From: Clostridiales bacterium UBA7573
GTDB taxonomy: Bacteria > Bacillota > Clostridia > Oscillospirales > CAG-272
Assembly: GCA_002477905.1 (NCBI GenBank)
Contig: DLLB01000007.1
Coordinates: 4,600-17,563 of the forward strand
Length of the DNA: 12,964 nucleotides
Direction: 5' to 3'
The notes beneath the pieces were generated by a model, which was given only the letters and a program-made list of their open reading frames with translations, ran no database searches and had not been told where the DNA came from. The position numbers and the translations under genes are program-made. Of this stretch, positions 1-6,853 are shown in pieces; within the stretch, counting starts at the first letter, position 1, and each line of letters opens with the position of its first letter.

Positions 1-727
1 GGCTGACGACAAAGATCGTCCGATCGTTTGCCATGCCGGTTTCTTTCATGGTTTGCATGACGGAGATACAAGTGTCAAAGCTCAGATGACTGTTGGTCCA
101 ACCGGTTTGAAAAGCACCGGTGGCATCGAGCGAAACAAAATCAAAACAACCGAAAGCGCGTAGTGCGTCCATGCTTTCTTTGGACAGGATGCCGGTATCA
201 TGGGCATACAGCATCCGCTTCTTTCCGTCCGTCAGGGCATAAACGACGGGCGAGGTGTCCGGTGCATGATTGGCGCGTACCGCAAGAACCGTGTGCCCAT
301 TTACGGGAAATGGCGTCCCGACCGTCAGAAGCGTGGCGTCCGCGGTATGGGCAAAGCGCGCGGGATTGTTTGCAAACACCGCGGAAATTTGGTCAAAGGC
401 GGCGCGATCCGCGATGTAATGTAACTTGGTTTGGATGCCGGCGGCATAACCCGGAGCGGACATTTCCATATCGTTCGGATAAAAATGATCGGAATGGCTG
501 TGCGTAATCAGACAATGGGTGATACGATTCCAATCCGGTGAAAAGCGGAGATGGTGTGCGACCGTATCGGGACCGAAATCCAGCAGGATCTGATCGTCAA
601 TTAACGCTTGCGCGCGGGTGCGAATATTTTTTCCACCGCGCTTTTGCGCGGTGCGGCAGGTATCACACTGGCAGAACAGGGAGGGGATTCCTTCATAGGC
701 TGCGGTACCGTAATACTGAATTTTCAT
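1..727 (-). CDS. PhnP-like MBL-fold metallo-hydrolase (3' end outside window)
   Basis: The minus-strand reading frame is open from an ATG at 727 to the window edge, giving 242 codons without a stop; the C-terminus is missing. Visible motifs are the metal-binding THSHSDH (residues 75-81, HxHxDH), LLDFGPDT (48-55), a downstream NHAPDTSP and a YAHDTG segment that supplies the usual later ligands. Near the N-terminus is a C19-x-C21-x2-C24 cluster, like the structural zinc site of PhnP. The family hydrolyses phosphodiesters or similar bonds with two metal ions; PhnP itself opens ribose cyclic phosphate in phosphonate use. No phn genes are nearby, so the substrate is unknown. No signal peptide is visible, so it should be cytosolic. 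A GGAG 9 nt before the ATG supports the start. It is transcribed divergently from the Nudix gene, from a promoter at 771-799. Confidence 0.85.
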   Translation of the reverse strand, partial: MKIQYYGTAAYEGIPSLFCQCDTCRTAQKRGGKNIRTRAQALIDDQILLDFGPDTVAHHLRFSPDWNRITHCLITHSHSDHFYPNDMEMSAPGYAAGIQTKLHYIADRAAFDQISAVFANNPARFAHTADATLLTVGTPFPVNGHTVLAVRANHAPDTSPVVYALTDGKKRMLYAHDTGILSKESMDALRAFGCFDFVSLDATGAFQTGWTNSHLSFDTCISVMQTMKETGMANDRTIFVVS

Positions 728-770
728 AGATCAGCGCTCCTTTTGCAATACGTATTTGGTCTATGTGTTC

Positions 771-799
771 AGTATAGCATAGGTCTTTTCTTTTTGCAA
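771..799 (-). promoter_or_regulatory. Sigma-A-type promoter of the MBL hydrolase gene
   Basis: Read on the minus strand, the -35 is TTGCAA (794-799) and the -10 is TATACT (771-776), with a 17-bp spacer. The start codon lies about 45 bp downstream of the -10. The hexamers and spacing are seen directly; activity is inferred. Confidence 0.7.
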
Positions 800-873
800 G
801 CAATATTTCAGCCGATGGATAAAAAATGAGGTTATTCTGAAAAAACAATTCTTGTTTTTCTGGGAGGTATTTC

Positions 874-1335
874 ATGCGCGCACCGTTTCAGATTCTTGCA
901 ATTCCATATCGGAAAACCGACGCCGGTGATTTGTTTGGCGTATTTTGCCGCACAGATTCCGCACAATGGCAGTTTATAGCGGGTGGAGGAGAAGACCAAG
1001 AAACGCCGCTTGCGGCGGCAAAGCGCGAGATCGCGGAAGAAACCGGCGTCTTTGCGGATGAAGTGGTTCCGCTTACCAGTTGTGCTCATCTGCCGGTTTC
1101 TGTGATTGCTCCTGCTCGTCGGGCGCATTGGGATCCGCATCTGTATGTGATTTTGGAATACGCTTTTGCGTTTGCATGTCCGGAGCAGGTAACGCTATCA
1201 TCGGAACATAGCGCGATGCAGTGGTTGACATATCCGGAAGCAGAAAAACGGTTGCAGTATGACTCCAACCGCACCGCGTTGTACGAACTTTATCAAAGAT
1301 TACAGGAGAGAAAAAATGAAACAAAGCATTTTTGA
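874..1335 (+). CDS. Nudix hydrolase (first of the cassette)
   Basis: This 153-residue protein has a complete Nudix box at residues 37-59: G37, E43, then REIAEETGV with R51, E52, E55, E56 and G58, matching Gx5Ex7REUxEExGU exactly. Nudix enzymes cleave a nucleoside diphosphate linked to another moiety, using Mg2+ held by the REUxEE glutamates. The surrounding WQFIAGGGED and the late WLTYPEA segment resemble dihydroneopterin-triphosphate or general NTP pyrophosphatases, but the substrate cannot be read from the sequence. The start is supported by GGGAGG at 862-867, six bases before the ATG. The gene overlaps the following methyltransferase by 20 bp, so the two are probably translated in a coupled manner. 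I found no convincing promoter in 728-873. Confidence 0.88.
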   Translation: MRAPFQILAIPYRKTDAGDLFGVFCRTDSAQWQFIAGGGEDQETPLAAAKREIAEETGVFADEVVPLTSCAHLPVSVIAPARRAHWDPHLYVILEYAFAFACPEQVTLSSEHSAMQWLTYPEAEKRLQYDSNRTALYELYQRLQERKNETKHF

Positions 1336-2092
1336 TAACGACACCTTTTTTGTGCATTATCAAGCGCTGCGCGCAGAGAAAGGCAACTATAATGAATGTT
1401 TGGAACAGCCTGCTATGCGGAAGCTCCTACCGGAGGTCGCGGGAAAACGGATTTTGGATCTTGGATGCGGATGCGGACACAACTGCGAAGAATTTGCCGC
1501 ACGGCATGCCGCCTGCGTGGTTGGTGTCGATCTTTCTGAAAAAATGCTTGCCGTCGCAAAGCAAGCGCAGACACAGGATCCAAGATTTTGTAAAACCATT
1601 ACATATCACGCGATGGATATGACGGAAATCGCATCTCTTGGACAGACGTTTGATCTGTTGTACAGCTCTCTTGCGTTTCATTATGTCGAGAACTTTCCGG
1701 CGTTTGCCAAAACACTGTTTGCCTGTACGGCGCCGGGCGGTTACTTGCTGTTCTCGCAAGAACATCCGCTCACTACGGCAACGATCGGTGGAAAGCAACA
1801 TTATAATTATGACGAAATGGGCAATCCGGTGTCGTTTACCTTTTCCGATTACGGCGCCTCCGGTAAGCGCAGTACTTTTTGGTTTGTGGATGGAGTGGAG
1901 AAGTATCACCGCACCTTTTCTGAGATCATCACGGCACTGGCACAAGCCGGATACCATATAGAACAGGTTGTGGAGCCTAAACCGGAAGCGGAGGCGTTAC
2001 GGTTAAATCCGAAGCTGGAGAAAGAGCGTATCCGCCCAATGTTTTTGATTGTGAAAGCGAGGAAGTTGCAATGGAACGTACGGAAACCGTGA
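1316..2092 (+). CDS. Class I SAM-dependent methyltransferase
   Basis: This 258-residue protein has the Rossmann-type SAM-binding motif I ILDLGCGCGHN at 46-56, the acidic residue ending strand 2 in GVDLSEKM (D72), a motif around MDMTE at 100-104 and FDLLYSSLAFHYVEN at 112-126. This pattern is the Methyltransf_11/UbiE-like small-molecule methyltransferase group, and the acceptor is unknown. A frame-open extension reaches back to 1259, but AGGAG at 1304-1308, seven bases before the ATG at 1316, marks the real start. The gene lies between two Nudix genes, overlapping the first by 20 bp and the second by 22 bp. This implies one co-translated mRNA and suggests a shared nucleotide-linked or metabolite-repair task, which is inference. 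Confidence 0.88.
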   Translation: MKQSIFDNDTFFVHYQALRAEKGNYNECLEQPAMRKLLPEVAGKRILDLGCGCGHNCEEFAARHAACVVGVDLSEKMLAVAKQAQTQDPRFCKTITYHAMDMTEIASLGQTFDLLYSSLAFHYVENFPAFAKTLFACTAPGGYLLFSQEHPLTTATIGGKQHYNYDEMGNPVSFTFSDYGASGKRSTFWFVDGVEKYHRTFSEIITALAQAGYHIEQVVEPKPEAEALRLNPKLEKERIRPMFLIVKARKLQWNVRKP

Positions 2093-2529
2093 TTTTAACC
2101 AATATGTGCATGATCTGCGATGCCAAGGGGAATGTGTTGGTAGAGGATCGTGTGGATCCGGGCTGGCAGGGAATTGCTTTTCCCGGCGGTCATGTGGAAT
2201 GGCATGAGCCGTTTACCGACGCTATGATTCGGGAGGTGAAAGAAGAAACCGGACTCACGGTATCTGATTTAGAACTTTGCGGGCTGAAAGATTGGATACG
2301 GGAGGATGGTATTCGTTATGTGGTCTGTCTGTATCGCACCGGGACCTTTTCCGGTACGTTACGATCCTCCGCAGAAGGAGAAGTATATTGGGTACCGCTT
2401 TCCGATCTTCCCAATCTGCCACTTTCCAGCGGTATGCGCGGCACCTTGCAGTTGTACGCAGATCGTTACCTGTCAGAGCAATTTTTTCAGAAAGAAGAAA
2501 ACGGTAGCTGGCGGGGGATCTTAAAATAA
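2071..2529 (+). CDS. Nudix hydrolase, MutT/8-oxo-dGTPase-like (second of the cassette)
   Basis: This 152-residue protein has a textbook Nudix box at residues 40-62: G40, E46, R54, E55, E58, E59, G61, L62. It is preceded by WQGIAFPGGHVE, the arrangement of MutT-like 8-oxo-dGTP diphosphatases. The early strand NMCMICDAKGNVLVEDR and the later RYVVCLYRTGTFSG fit the alpha/beta/alpha Nudix fold. The likely role is hydrolysis of a (damaged) nucleoside triphosphate to the monophosphate and pyrophosphate in the cytosol; the exact substrate is not shown. GAGG starting at 2059 precedes the ATG at 2071. The gene overlaps the methyltransferase by 22 bp and ends the operon, with a strong hairpin 44 bp after its stop. 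It is distinct from the first Nudix gene, so this is not a recent tandem duplication. Confidence 0.88.
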   Translation: MERTETVILTNMCMICDAKGNVLVEDRVDPGWQGIAFPGGHVEWHEPFTDAMIREVKEETGLTVSDLELCGLKDWIREDGIRYVVCLYRTGTFSGTLRSSAEGEVYWVPLSDLPNLPLSSGMRGTLQLYADRYLSEQFFQKEENGSWRGILK

Positions 2530-2573
2530 TTTGCATGCCGATTGAAAAACGATTGCAAATGCCAAAAGAATGA

Positions 2574-2617
2574 TTTTCAAAAAGCCTGTGCTTAGAAAAG
2601 CACAGGCTTTTTGAAAA
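2574..2617. terminator. Bidirectional intrinsic terminator between convergent genes
   Basis: A perfect 20-bp inverted repeat has arms at 2574-2593 and 2598-2617 around a 4-nt AGAA loop. The core is GCCTGTGCTT/AAGCACAGGC, flanked by AAAAA on one side and TTTTT on the other. Either transcript therefore ends in a G+C-rich hairpin with an A-tract before and a U-tract after. It lies between the stop of the second Nudix gene (2529) and the stop of the propeller gene (2657), so it should serve both. Confidence 0.9.
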
Positions 2618-2656
2618 ATATTTGAAACGGGAGAGATTTTCGGAAGACATGGTTCA

Positions 2657-4462
2657 TTACAGGTTGATTTTTTGCAATCGTTTGATATAAAAACCTTCGG
2701 CATCTTCCGCTTGGGAGGCTGTTTGCAAATGCAGATAGCAAAGACCGTTTGCAAGCGCAGGAAGCGGTAATACAGCAATCTCGTGTTCCTCTGCCCATAC
2801 GGTTACCATCTGCCGGTCACAGTCATAGCGAAGCGTCAATGTAAACCATTTTCCATACGGGAGCTCCTGCTTGTTCGGCAAATAGGACATCGGCGCAAGC
2901 TGTGCGACATATTCATCGGTCGGATTCAACCAGGTATCGGAGAGAGAAATGCGCAATGGCATTCCGCGCCGGTAACAGCAGAGCGAAATTTCACCGCGTC
3001 TGGAAGCTGGAAAATTCCATACCGCGCCTTGCAGATCATTCCGGCTACGCGGATCATGCAGGGTGGAGAAGAACAGCACATCCTGCGGATAGTGTGTATA
3101 ATCCGGCTCCGGCATCATTGCCACGGTGTTGTAACGGTTCCAATGGCAATGACCGGAAAACCCACGGAAATTACCGGAAATGCTGTGTCGGAATCCAAAG
3201 GTACTCAGATTTCCCATCCCACAGCGGAAATCTTCTGTGCGCGTCGTTTCATAGATCCATTGAATGTCAAACAGAAGGACGGTTCGCACGGCATCACTTT
3301 GTCCGATTGCGATCAGAATTTTTCCCTCCGGCAGTTCTTCCACCTGAGCTTGGTGCACACTTTTGTCCCGACTGCTGAAAGGATCCCCGTGTGTGCGGAA
3401 ATCCGCATCATTGCGTAACGGATTCAGATACAGCTCGCGGAATCCGATCCAAGTTTTTCCGTCATCCTCCGAAATGGCTACATGTGTGGCATCGCGGTTT
3501 GTAAAAACATCTTCCCACTGTCCTTCTTGCTCCGCTTTGTCCAGTGGAGGAATTTGTCCTTTCTTTTCGGTTTCGGCAAGCGGGCGCGTATTGCACCAGA
3601 AGCATAGTATGCGCCCGTCCTGTAATCGATAAAGGGTGGGCATGGTCAGCGTGGCGTAGAATGGGGAAGGGCGAAGCGGCGTCCAACTTTCTCCCCCGTC
3701 AAAGGATTCGGAGAAATAGTGGAAGTCGCGGGAAGTGCGGCAAAGCATCAGAAGCGAACCGTCGGAACGCTCTGCAATTGTCGGCTCACAAGCGCCGTTC
3801 TGCCATCTCGGACCTTTGTGGGGAAATTCCACTTTCATCGGCGGTACCGGTGGAAGTGTGACTTCTTTCCAGCTTTCGCCGTCGTCGTCCGAGTACCAAA
3901 TGACCGGATGTAACATCGGATAATCCCAAAGTCCGGGAAAGAAATCGCGCCGCTCTGCCGCAACGATCAGCCGCTTCCGATTTTGCAAAGCAATCGGCAT
4001 TCTGCCATTTCCGAAATCGCTGTCTGCCACTTTGAATACCCGTGGTGCATGATCCTCCGGCGATGTACCGATGGCGCAGTATAACCGGTCATTTTGGGAA
4101 AACAGTTTCAGATACCGTCCGGAATAGGGACTGCGAAAGGCGGATCCGAGTGTTTGCAATACCGGAAATTCCTCCGCCGTATCCTGGATTGGGGACTGCG
4201 GCAATAAATGCAATTTCCAGGATAAACCCAGATCGCAGCTCTCATGATAGACGATTCTGCCGGGGATGTCTACGGAATGTTTCCAGATGGTACCGTAGTG
4301 GCGGATCCGTCCATCCGGCATCACACATAAGCCGCGAACCGCATCCTCCGCCTGTGATAAAACCGGTGTCGGCGCATAGATTGCACGATAAAGTTCCCGA
4401 TCTGTGTCGGAGAGCGTTGCAAACCGTTCCATCAGCGCCTTTTGTGCTGTACAGTCAGCCAT
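2657..4462 (-). CDS. Sialidase-like Asp-box beta-propeller protein, cytosolic, probable C-terminal jelly-roll
   Basis: This protein has 601 residues. Four Asp-boxes (SxDxGxxW) are visible: SCDLGLSW (75-82), SDDDGESW (191-198), SFDGGESW (253-260) and SEDDGKTW (331-338), the mark of the six-bladed sialidase/BNR superfamily. Blade-like ACEPTIAERSDGSLLMLCR (E226, R242) and HQAQVEELPEGKILI (370-384) resemble catalytic-face segments of such enzymes. No FRIP-type arginine motif is seen, so a true sialidase is not proven. Residues about 485-598, with GKWFTLTLRYDCDRQMVTVW, look like a concanavalin/LamG-type beta-sandwich. There is no signal peptide or sorting signal, so it should be cytosolic. AAGGAGG at 4471-4477, eight bases before the ATG at 4462, fixes the start; an in-frame TTG at 4480 lies upstream of that site. 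The gene has its own promoter and sits next to kdgK-eda. A glycosidase or lyase on uronate-containing oligosaccharides is one guess. Confidence 0.82.
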   Translation of the reverse strand: MADCTAQKALMERFATLSDTDRELYRAIYAPTPVLSQAEDAVRGLCVMPDGRIRHYGTIWKHSVDIPGRIVYHESCDLGLSWKLHLLPQSPIQDTAEEFPVLQTLGSAFRSPYSGRYLKLFSQNDRLYCAIGTSPEDHAPRVFKVADSDFGNGRMPIALQNRKRLIVAAERRDFFPGLWDYPMLHPVIWYSDDDGESWKEVTLPPVPPMKVEFPHKGPRWQNGACEPTIAERSDGSLLMLCRTSRDFHYFSESFDGGESWTPLRPSPFYATLTMPTLYRLQDGRILCFWCNTRPLAETEKKGQIPPLDKAEQEGQWEDVFTNRDATHVAISEDDGKTWIGFRELYLNPLRNDADFRTHGDPFSSRDKSVHQAQVEELPEGKILIAIGQSDAVRTVLLFDIQWIYETTRTEDFRCGMGNLSTFGFRHSISGNFRGFSGHCHWNRYNTVAMMPEPDYTHYPQDVLFFSTLHDPRSRNDLQGAVWNFPASRRGEISLCCYRRGMPLRISLSDTWLNPTDEYVAQLAPMSYLPNKQELPYGKWFTLTLRYDCDRQMVTVWAEEHEIAVLPLPALANGLCYLHLQTASQAEDAEGFYIKRLQKINL

Positions 4463-4485
4463 TTCAGATTCCTCCTTCAAGATAC

Positions 4486-4495
4486 CGCTTAAGCG
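4486..4495. promoter_or_regulatory. Perfect palindrome, candidate operator of the propeller gene
   Basis: CGCTTAAGCG is a perfect 10-bp palindrome lying just downstream of the -10 of the propeller promoter, in the early transcribed region and before the ribosome binding site. A second site with the same AAGCG half, AAGCGCTT (4534-4541), overlaps the -35; the two centres are 47 bp apart. The position fits a LacI/GntR-type sugar repressor, but no regulator gene is in the window. The operator role is inferred. Confidence 0.45.
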
Positions 4496-4506
4496 ATGTT
4501 ATCTTC

Positions 4507-4535
4507 AGTATAACAATGCATGTGCCGAAAGTCAA
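4507..4535 (-). promoter_or_regulatory. Sigma-A-type promoter of the propeller gene
   Basis: On the minus strand the -35 is TTGACT (4530-4535) and the -10 is TATACT (4507-4512), with a 17-bp spacer. It is preceded by CCCAAAGCGC. The same hexamers, the same spacing and a similar upstream word occur at the eda promoter (6751-6779). Confidence 0.8.
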
Positions 4536-4624
4536 GCGCTTTGGGAAGAAAGCAGGATTTGCAATCCTTTTGCGGAAAATGCAAAACAGATGGGAACTAC
4601 GGTTAGGACGGGTTCTCCATCAAA

Positions 4625-4671
4625 CAGAAAAAATAAAAGATACCATAGAAATTGCATCTAAGGTATCTTTT
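4625..4671 (-). terminator. Terminator of the eda-kdgK operon
   Basis: Inverted arms AAAAGATACC (4635-4644) and GGTATCTTTT (4662-4671) form a 10-bp stem, with an inner TAGA/TCTA pairing in the loop. In the minus direction the stem is followed by ATTTTTTC. It begins 11 bp after the kdgK stop and separates kdgK from the propeller promoter. The flanking T-run on the other side could also stop plus-strand transcription. Confidence 0.75.
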
Positions 4672-4681
4672 TTGAATAGGG

Positions 4682-5710
4682 TTATCTTTGAATCCGACCG
4701 CTTCCGCCACTGCGGAGCAATGCTTCGACTTCCTCTACACTGACCAGATTATAGTCTCCCTCAATGGTATGTTTGAGTGCGGATGCCGCAACTGCGAATT
4801 CTACCGCGTCCGAATCGGTATATCCGTTCAGAAGCGCATAAATCAATGCACCGTCAAACGAATCCCCGCCGCCCACACGGTCTACAATGTGAAGCGGATA
4901 TACGCGGGAGAATGCGGAGGTGCCATCCGTGTGATCGTAGAGCATTGCAGACCAGTTGTTGTCGCTTGCGGAAACGGAACGCCGAAGCGTCAGGGCAACA
5001 TATTTGCATCCGAAGCGTTCTGCAAGTTGTTTTGCCACGCTTCTGCAAGCGTCAAAATCGACTGCGTCGCTTGTGGGATCTGCGTGAGGCGCACGAATTC
5101 CGAATAATTTGTCTGCATCATCTTCGCTTGCAAAACAAACGTCCACATATTGCATCAGGTTACCAAGTACTGCGGAAGCCTGTTCGATGGTCCATAATTT
5201 TTTGCGGTAATTCCAGTCGCAGCTGACGGTAAGTCCCTTTTTCTTTGCGATTTGGCATGCCTGTAACGTGATCTTGGCAAGGTTTTCTCCCAATGCCGGT
5301 GTGATCCCGGTGAAATGGAACCATGTTGCATCGTTAAAAATTGCGTCCCAGTCGAAATCCGCAGGAGAAGCCAATGCGATGGCAGAACCCGCGCGATCAT
5401 AGATGACGTTGGATGGACGTACCGAGGCGCCTTTTTCGCAAAAATATAAGCCTACGCGGTCCCCGCCGCGCGTGATTTTGGTGGTATCCACCCCGCGCGC
5501 ACGCAGATCATTGACTGCAATTTGCCCGATGGCATGCGTGGGGAGCTTGGTGACGAATGCTGTGTCCATGCCGAAATTGGCAAGCGTTACGGCTACATTG
5601 GCTTCGCCGCCGCCTACATGAAATGCGAGCGTGTTGCTTTGAATCAAACGATCATAATTTTGTGGGTTCAGCCGAAGCATGACTTCACCGAAACAAACAA
5701 CTTTTTTCAT
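4682..5710 (-). CDS. kdgK: 2-keto-3-deoxygluconate (KDG) kinase
   Basis: This 342-residue PfkB-family sugar kinase transfers the ATP phosphate to KDG, giving 2-keto-3-deoxy-6-phosphogluconate (KDPG), in the cytosol. Visible are the opening CFGEVMLRLNP, the sugar-binding GGGEANVAVTLANFG (33-47), DWNYRKKLW (165-173), the ATP/anion-hole motif DRVGGGDSFDGALIYALLNG (277-296) with catalytic D283, and the ending KHTIEGDYNLVS (313-324), which is typical of KDG kinases. The first glycine of the usual GAGD is present and the alanine is replaced by glycine. The ATG lies 9 bp after the eda stop with only a weak GTGAG upstream, so translation probably depends on eda. The neighbouring KDPG aldolase, acting on this enzyme's product, strongly supports the assignment over fructokinase or ribokinase. 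Confidence 0.92.
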   Translation of the reverse strand: MKKVVCFGEVMLRLNPQNYDRLIQSNTLAFHVGGGEANVAVTLANFGMDTAFVTKLPTHAIGQIAVNDLRARGVDTTKITRGGDRVGLYFCEKGASVRPSNVIYDRAGSAIALASPADFDWDAIFNDATWFHFTGITPALGENLAKITLQACQIAKKKGLTVSCDWNYRKKLWTIEQASAVLGNLMQYVDVCFASEDDADKLFGIRAPHADPTSDAVDFDACRSVAKQLAERFGCKYVALTLRRSVSASDNNWSAMLYDHTDGTSAFSRVYPLHIVDRVGGGDSFDGALIYALLNGYTDSDAVEFAVAASALKHTIEGDYNLVSVEEVEALLRSGGSGRIQR

Positions 5711-5719
5711 GTCATTTTC

Positions 5720-6682
5720 TCACTTTCTGACAAGATGTACGCCAAAACCGAAAAATTCTTCCGCGAAATAAATCAGCTTCAGTTTTCCGGCTTCATCGTA
5801 TACTGCGGAGGAGGTGTCAAACGCATAGCCTTTTCGGGTAAGGTAAGTCACTGCGCGATCAACAAAATGGGTGCCGATCGCAATATGACCTTTTGTGCCG
5901 CGTCCGCATCCGCACATCATTTCAAACGCGTCGGAGGAGAAGTAGCTCTTTCCGGTTGCATTGACCGGAAATCCGAACATCGCGGAGAACAGTCCTGCCG
6001 CAGATTTTGCGTCTGCGTCATCCGCGCAGTTGATGCCAAGATGCCGCAATTCAAAGCCAAGCATCAAATGAACTGCCTGTTCGGTCAGTCGTTTGATTTC
6101 GGAGAACTGTTTTTCCTTGATAAGCGAATCCTTTACCATGAAAGATCCGCCGCAGGCGAGGATTTTATCAAATTTCAGATAAGATAAAAGATTGGTTTCG
6201 TTGATCCCGCCGGTCGGCATGAATTTTACGCCGGCATAGGGAGCACTCATTGCCCGAATCATGGCAAGCCCGCCTGCCGCTTCCGCGGGGAAAAATTTCA
6301 CCGTGTCAAGCCCCAGTTCCATTGCCGCTTCCACATCGGAGGGAGACGCGCAACCGGGCATGATCGGAATCCCCTTTTCGATACAGTGACGTACGACGTT
6401 TGGGTTCAATCCCGGACTGACAATGAATTGCGCCCCTGCGGCGATTGCAAAATCAGCCTGCTGGCAGGTTAAGACCGTACCGGCGCCGACCAACATATCG
6501 GGAAGCTCTTTTCGGATTTTTTCAATGGCTTGCGCGGCACAGTCGGTGCGGAACGTAATTTCCGCGACCGGCAATCCGCCGTCGCATAATGCTTTTGCCA
6601 GCGGGACTGCGTTTTCCAATGCGTCGATTTTAATGACCGGTACGATGCCGAATGCGGCGATTTGCTCTTTTATGGATGGCAT
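5720..6682 (-). CDS. eda: KDPG/KHG aldolase fused to a C-terminal VOC (glyoxalase-fold) domain
   Basis: This 320-residue protein is much longer than the usual ~205-215 residues. Residues 1-210 are a class I KDPG aldolase that splits KDPG into pyruvate and glyceraldehyde 3-phosphate. It has E41 in EITFRT, R45, T69 in GAGTV, P90 in VSPG, the Schiff-base lysine K129 in KFFPAE and S180 in GGS. All sit four residues below the E. coli Eda positions as I recall them. Residues about 213-320 form a VOC-like domain: RHLGINC strand, LFSAMFGF helix, GHIAIGT strand, AVTYLTRKGY helix and GKLKLIYFAEEFFGFGVHLV. Its function is unknown; candidates are substrate channelling, an epimerase or lactonase step, or sensing. 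AAGGAGAT at 6690-6697 selects the ATG at 6682 over in-frame ATGs upstream. It is the first gene of an operon with kdgK. Confidence 0.92.
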   Translation of the reverse strand: MPSIKEQIAAFGIVPVIKIDALENAVPLAKALCDGGLPVAEITFRTDCAAQAIEKIRKELPDMLVGAGTVLTCQQADFAIAAGAQFIVSPGLNPNVVRHCIEKGIPIMPGCASPSDVEAAMELGLDTVKFFPAEAAGGLAMIRAMSAPYAGVKFMPTGGINETNLLSYLKFDKILACGGSFMVKDSLIKEKQFSEIKRLTEQAVHLMLGFELRHLGINCADDADAKSAAGLFSAMFGFPVNATGKSYFSSDAFEMMCGCGRGTKGHIAIGTHFVDRAVTYLTRKGYAFDTSSAVYDEAGKLKLIYFAEEFFGFGVHLVRK

Positions 6683-6723
6683 GATATGAAATCTCCTTAT
6701 CATATAAGAATCTGTAAACAAGG

Positions 6724-6751
6724 GTACGGAAAACTTTTCTGACTGTACGGA
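6724..6751. repeat. GTACGGA direct repeat, 21 bp apart, in the eda leader
   Basis: GTACGGA occurs at 6724-6730 and 6745-6751, exactly 21 bp apart, about two helical turns. The second copy abuts the -10 of the eda promoter and the first lies in the early leader. The spacing puts both on one face of the helix, as for a dimeric regulator, but no protein is known from the sequence. Confidence 0.4.
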
Positions 6752-6779
6752 GTATACTTCGGAGGAGGGGAAAAGTCAA
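6751..6779 (-). promoter_or_regulatory. Sigma-A-type promoter of eda-kdgK
   Basis: On the minus strand the -35 is TTGACT (6774-6779) and the -10 is TATACT (6751-6756), with a 17-bp spacer. The word CCCAAGCA directly precedes the -35, similar to CCCAAAGCGC at the propeller promoter. The leader to the eda ATG is roughly 60 nt. Confidence 0.8.
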
Positions 6780-6819
6780 TGCTTGGGAACCATTTTGCGC
6801 CAAAATCACAACCGACAGG

Positions 6820-6853
6820 ACAGAAATTGCGCGGAAAGGATAACTTTCCGCGC
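6820..6853 (-). terminator. Hairpin directly after ruvX, probable terminator
   Basis: The arms GCGCGGAAAG (6829-6838) and CTTTCCGCGC (6844-6853) are a perfect 10-bp inverted repeat around a 5-nt loop, starting at the base after the ruvX stop codon. In the minus direction the tail is AATTTCTGT, a weak U-tract, so termination may be incomplete and some read-through toward eda is possible. Confidence 0.6.

Noticed and set aside
163..507. 114-codon plus-strand frame at the left edge
   Set aside because: Antisense to the MBL hydrolase, whose HxHxDH motif lies on the other strand.
841..859. AAAAACAA/TTGTTTTT inverted repeat before the first Nudix gene
   Set aside because: Pure A/T stem with a 3-nt loop is too weak for a terminator; its closeness to the ribosome binding site is probably chance.
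2783..3418. 211-codon plus-strand open frame inside the propeller gene
   Set aside because: It is antisense to a protein with four Asp-boxes, has no ribosome binding site and no recognisable domain; a shadow frame.
4042..4743. 233-codon plus-strand open frame across the propeller start and kdgK end
   Set aside because: It runs through a promoter, a terminator hairpin and two opposing genes, and its composition is unlike a protein.
5522..6187. 221-codon plus-strand open frame opposite kdgK/eda
   Set aside because: Antisense to two well-supported enzymes; no ribosome binding site or family resemblance.
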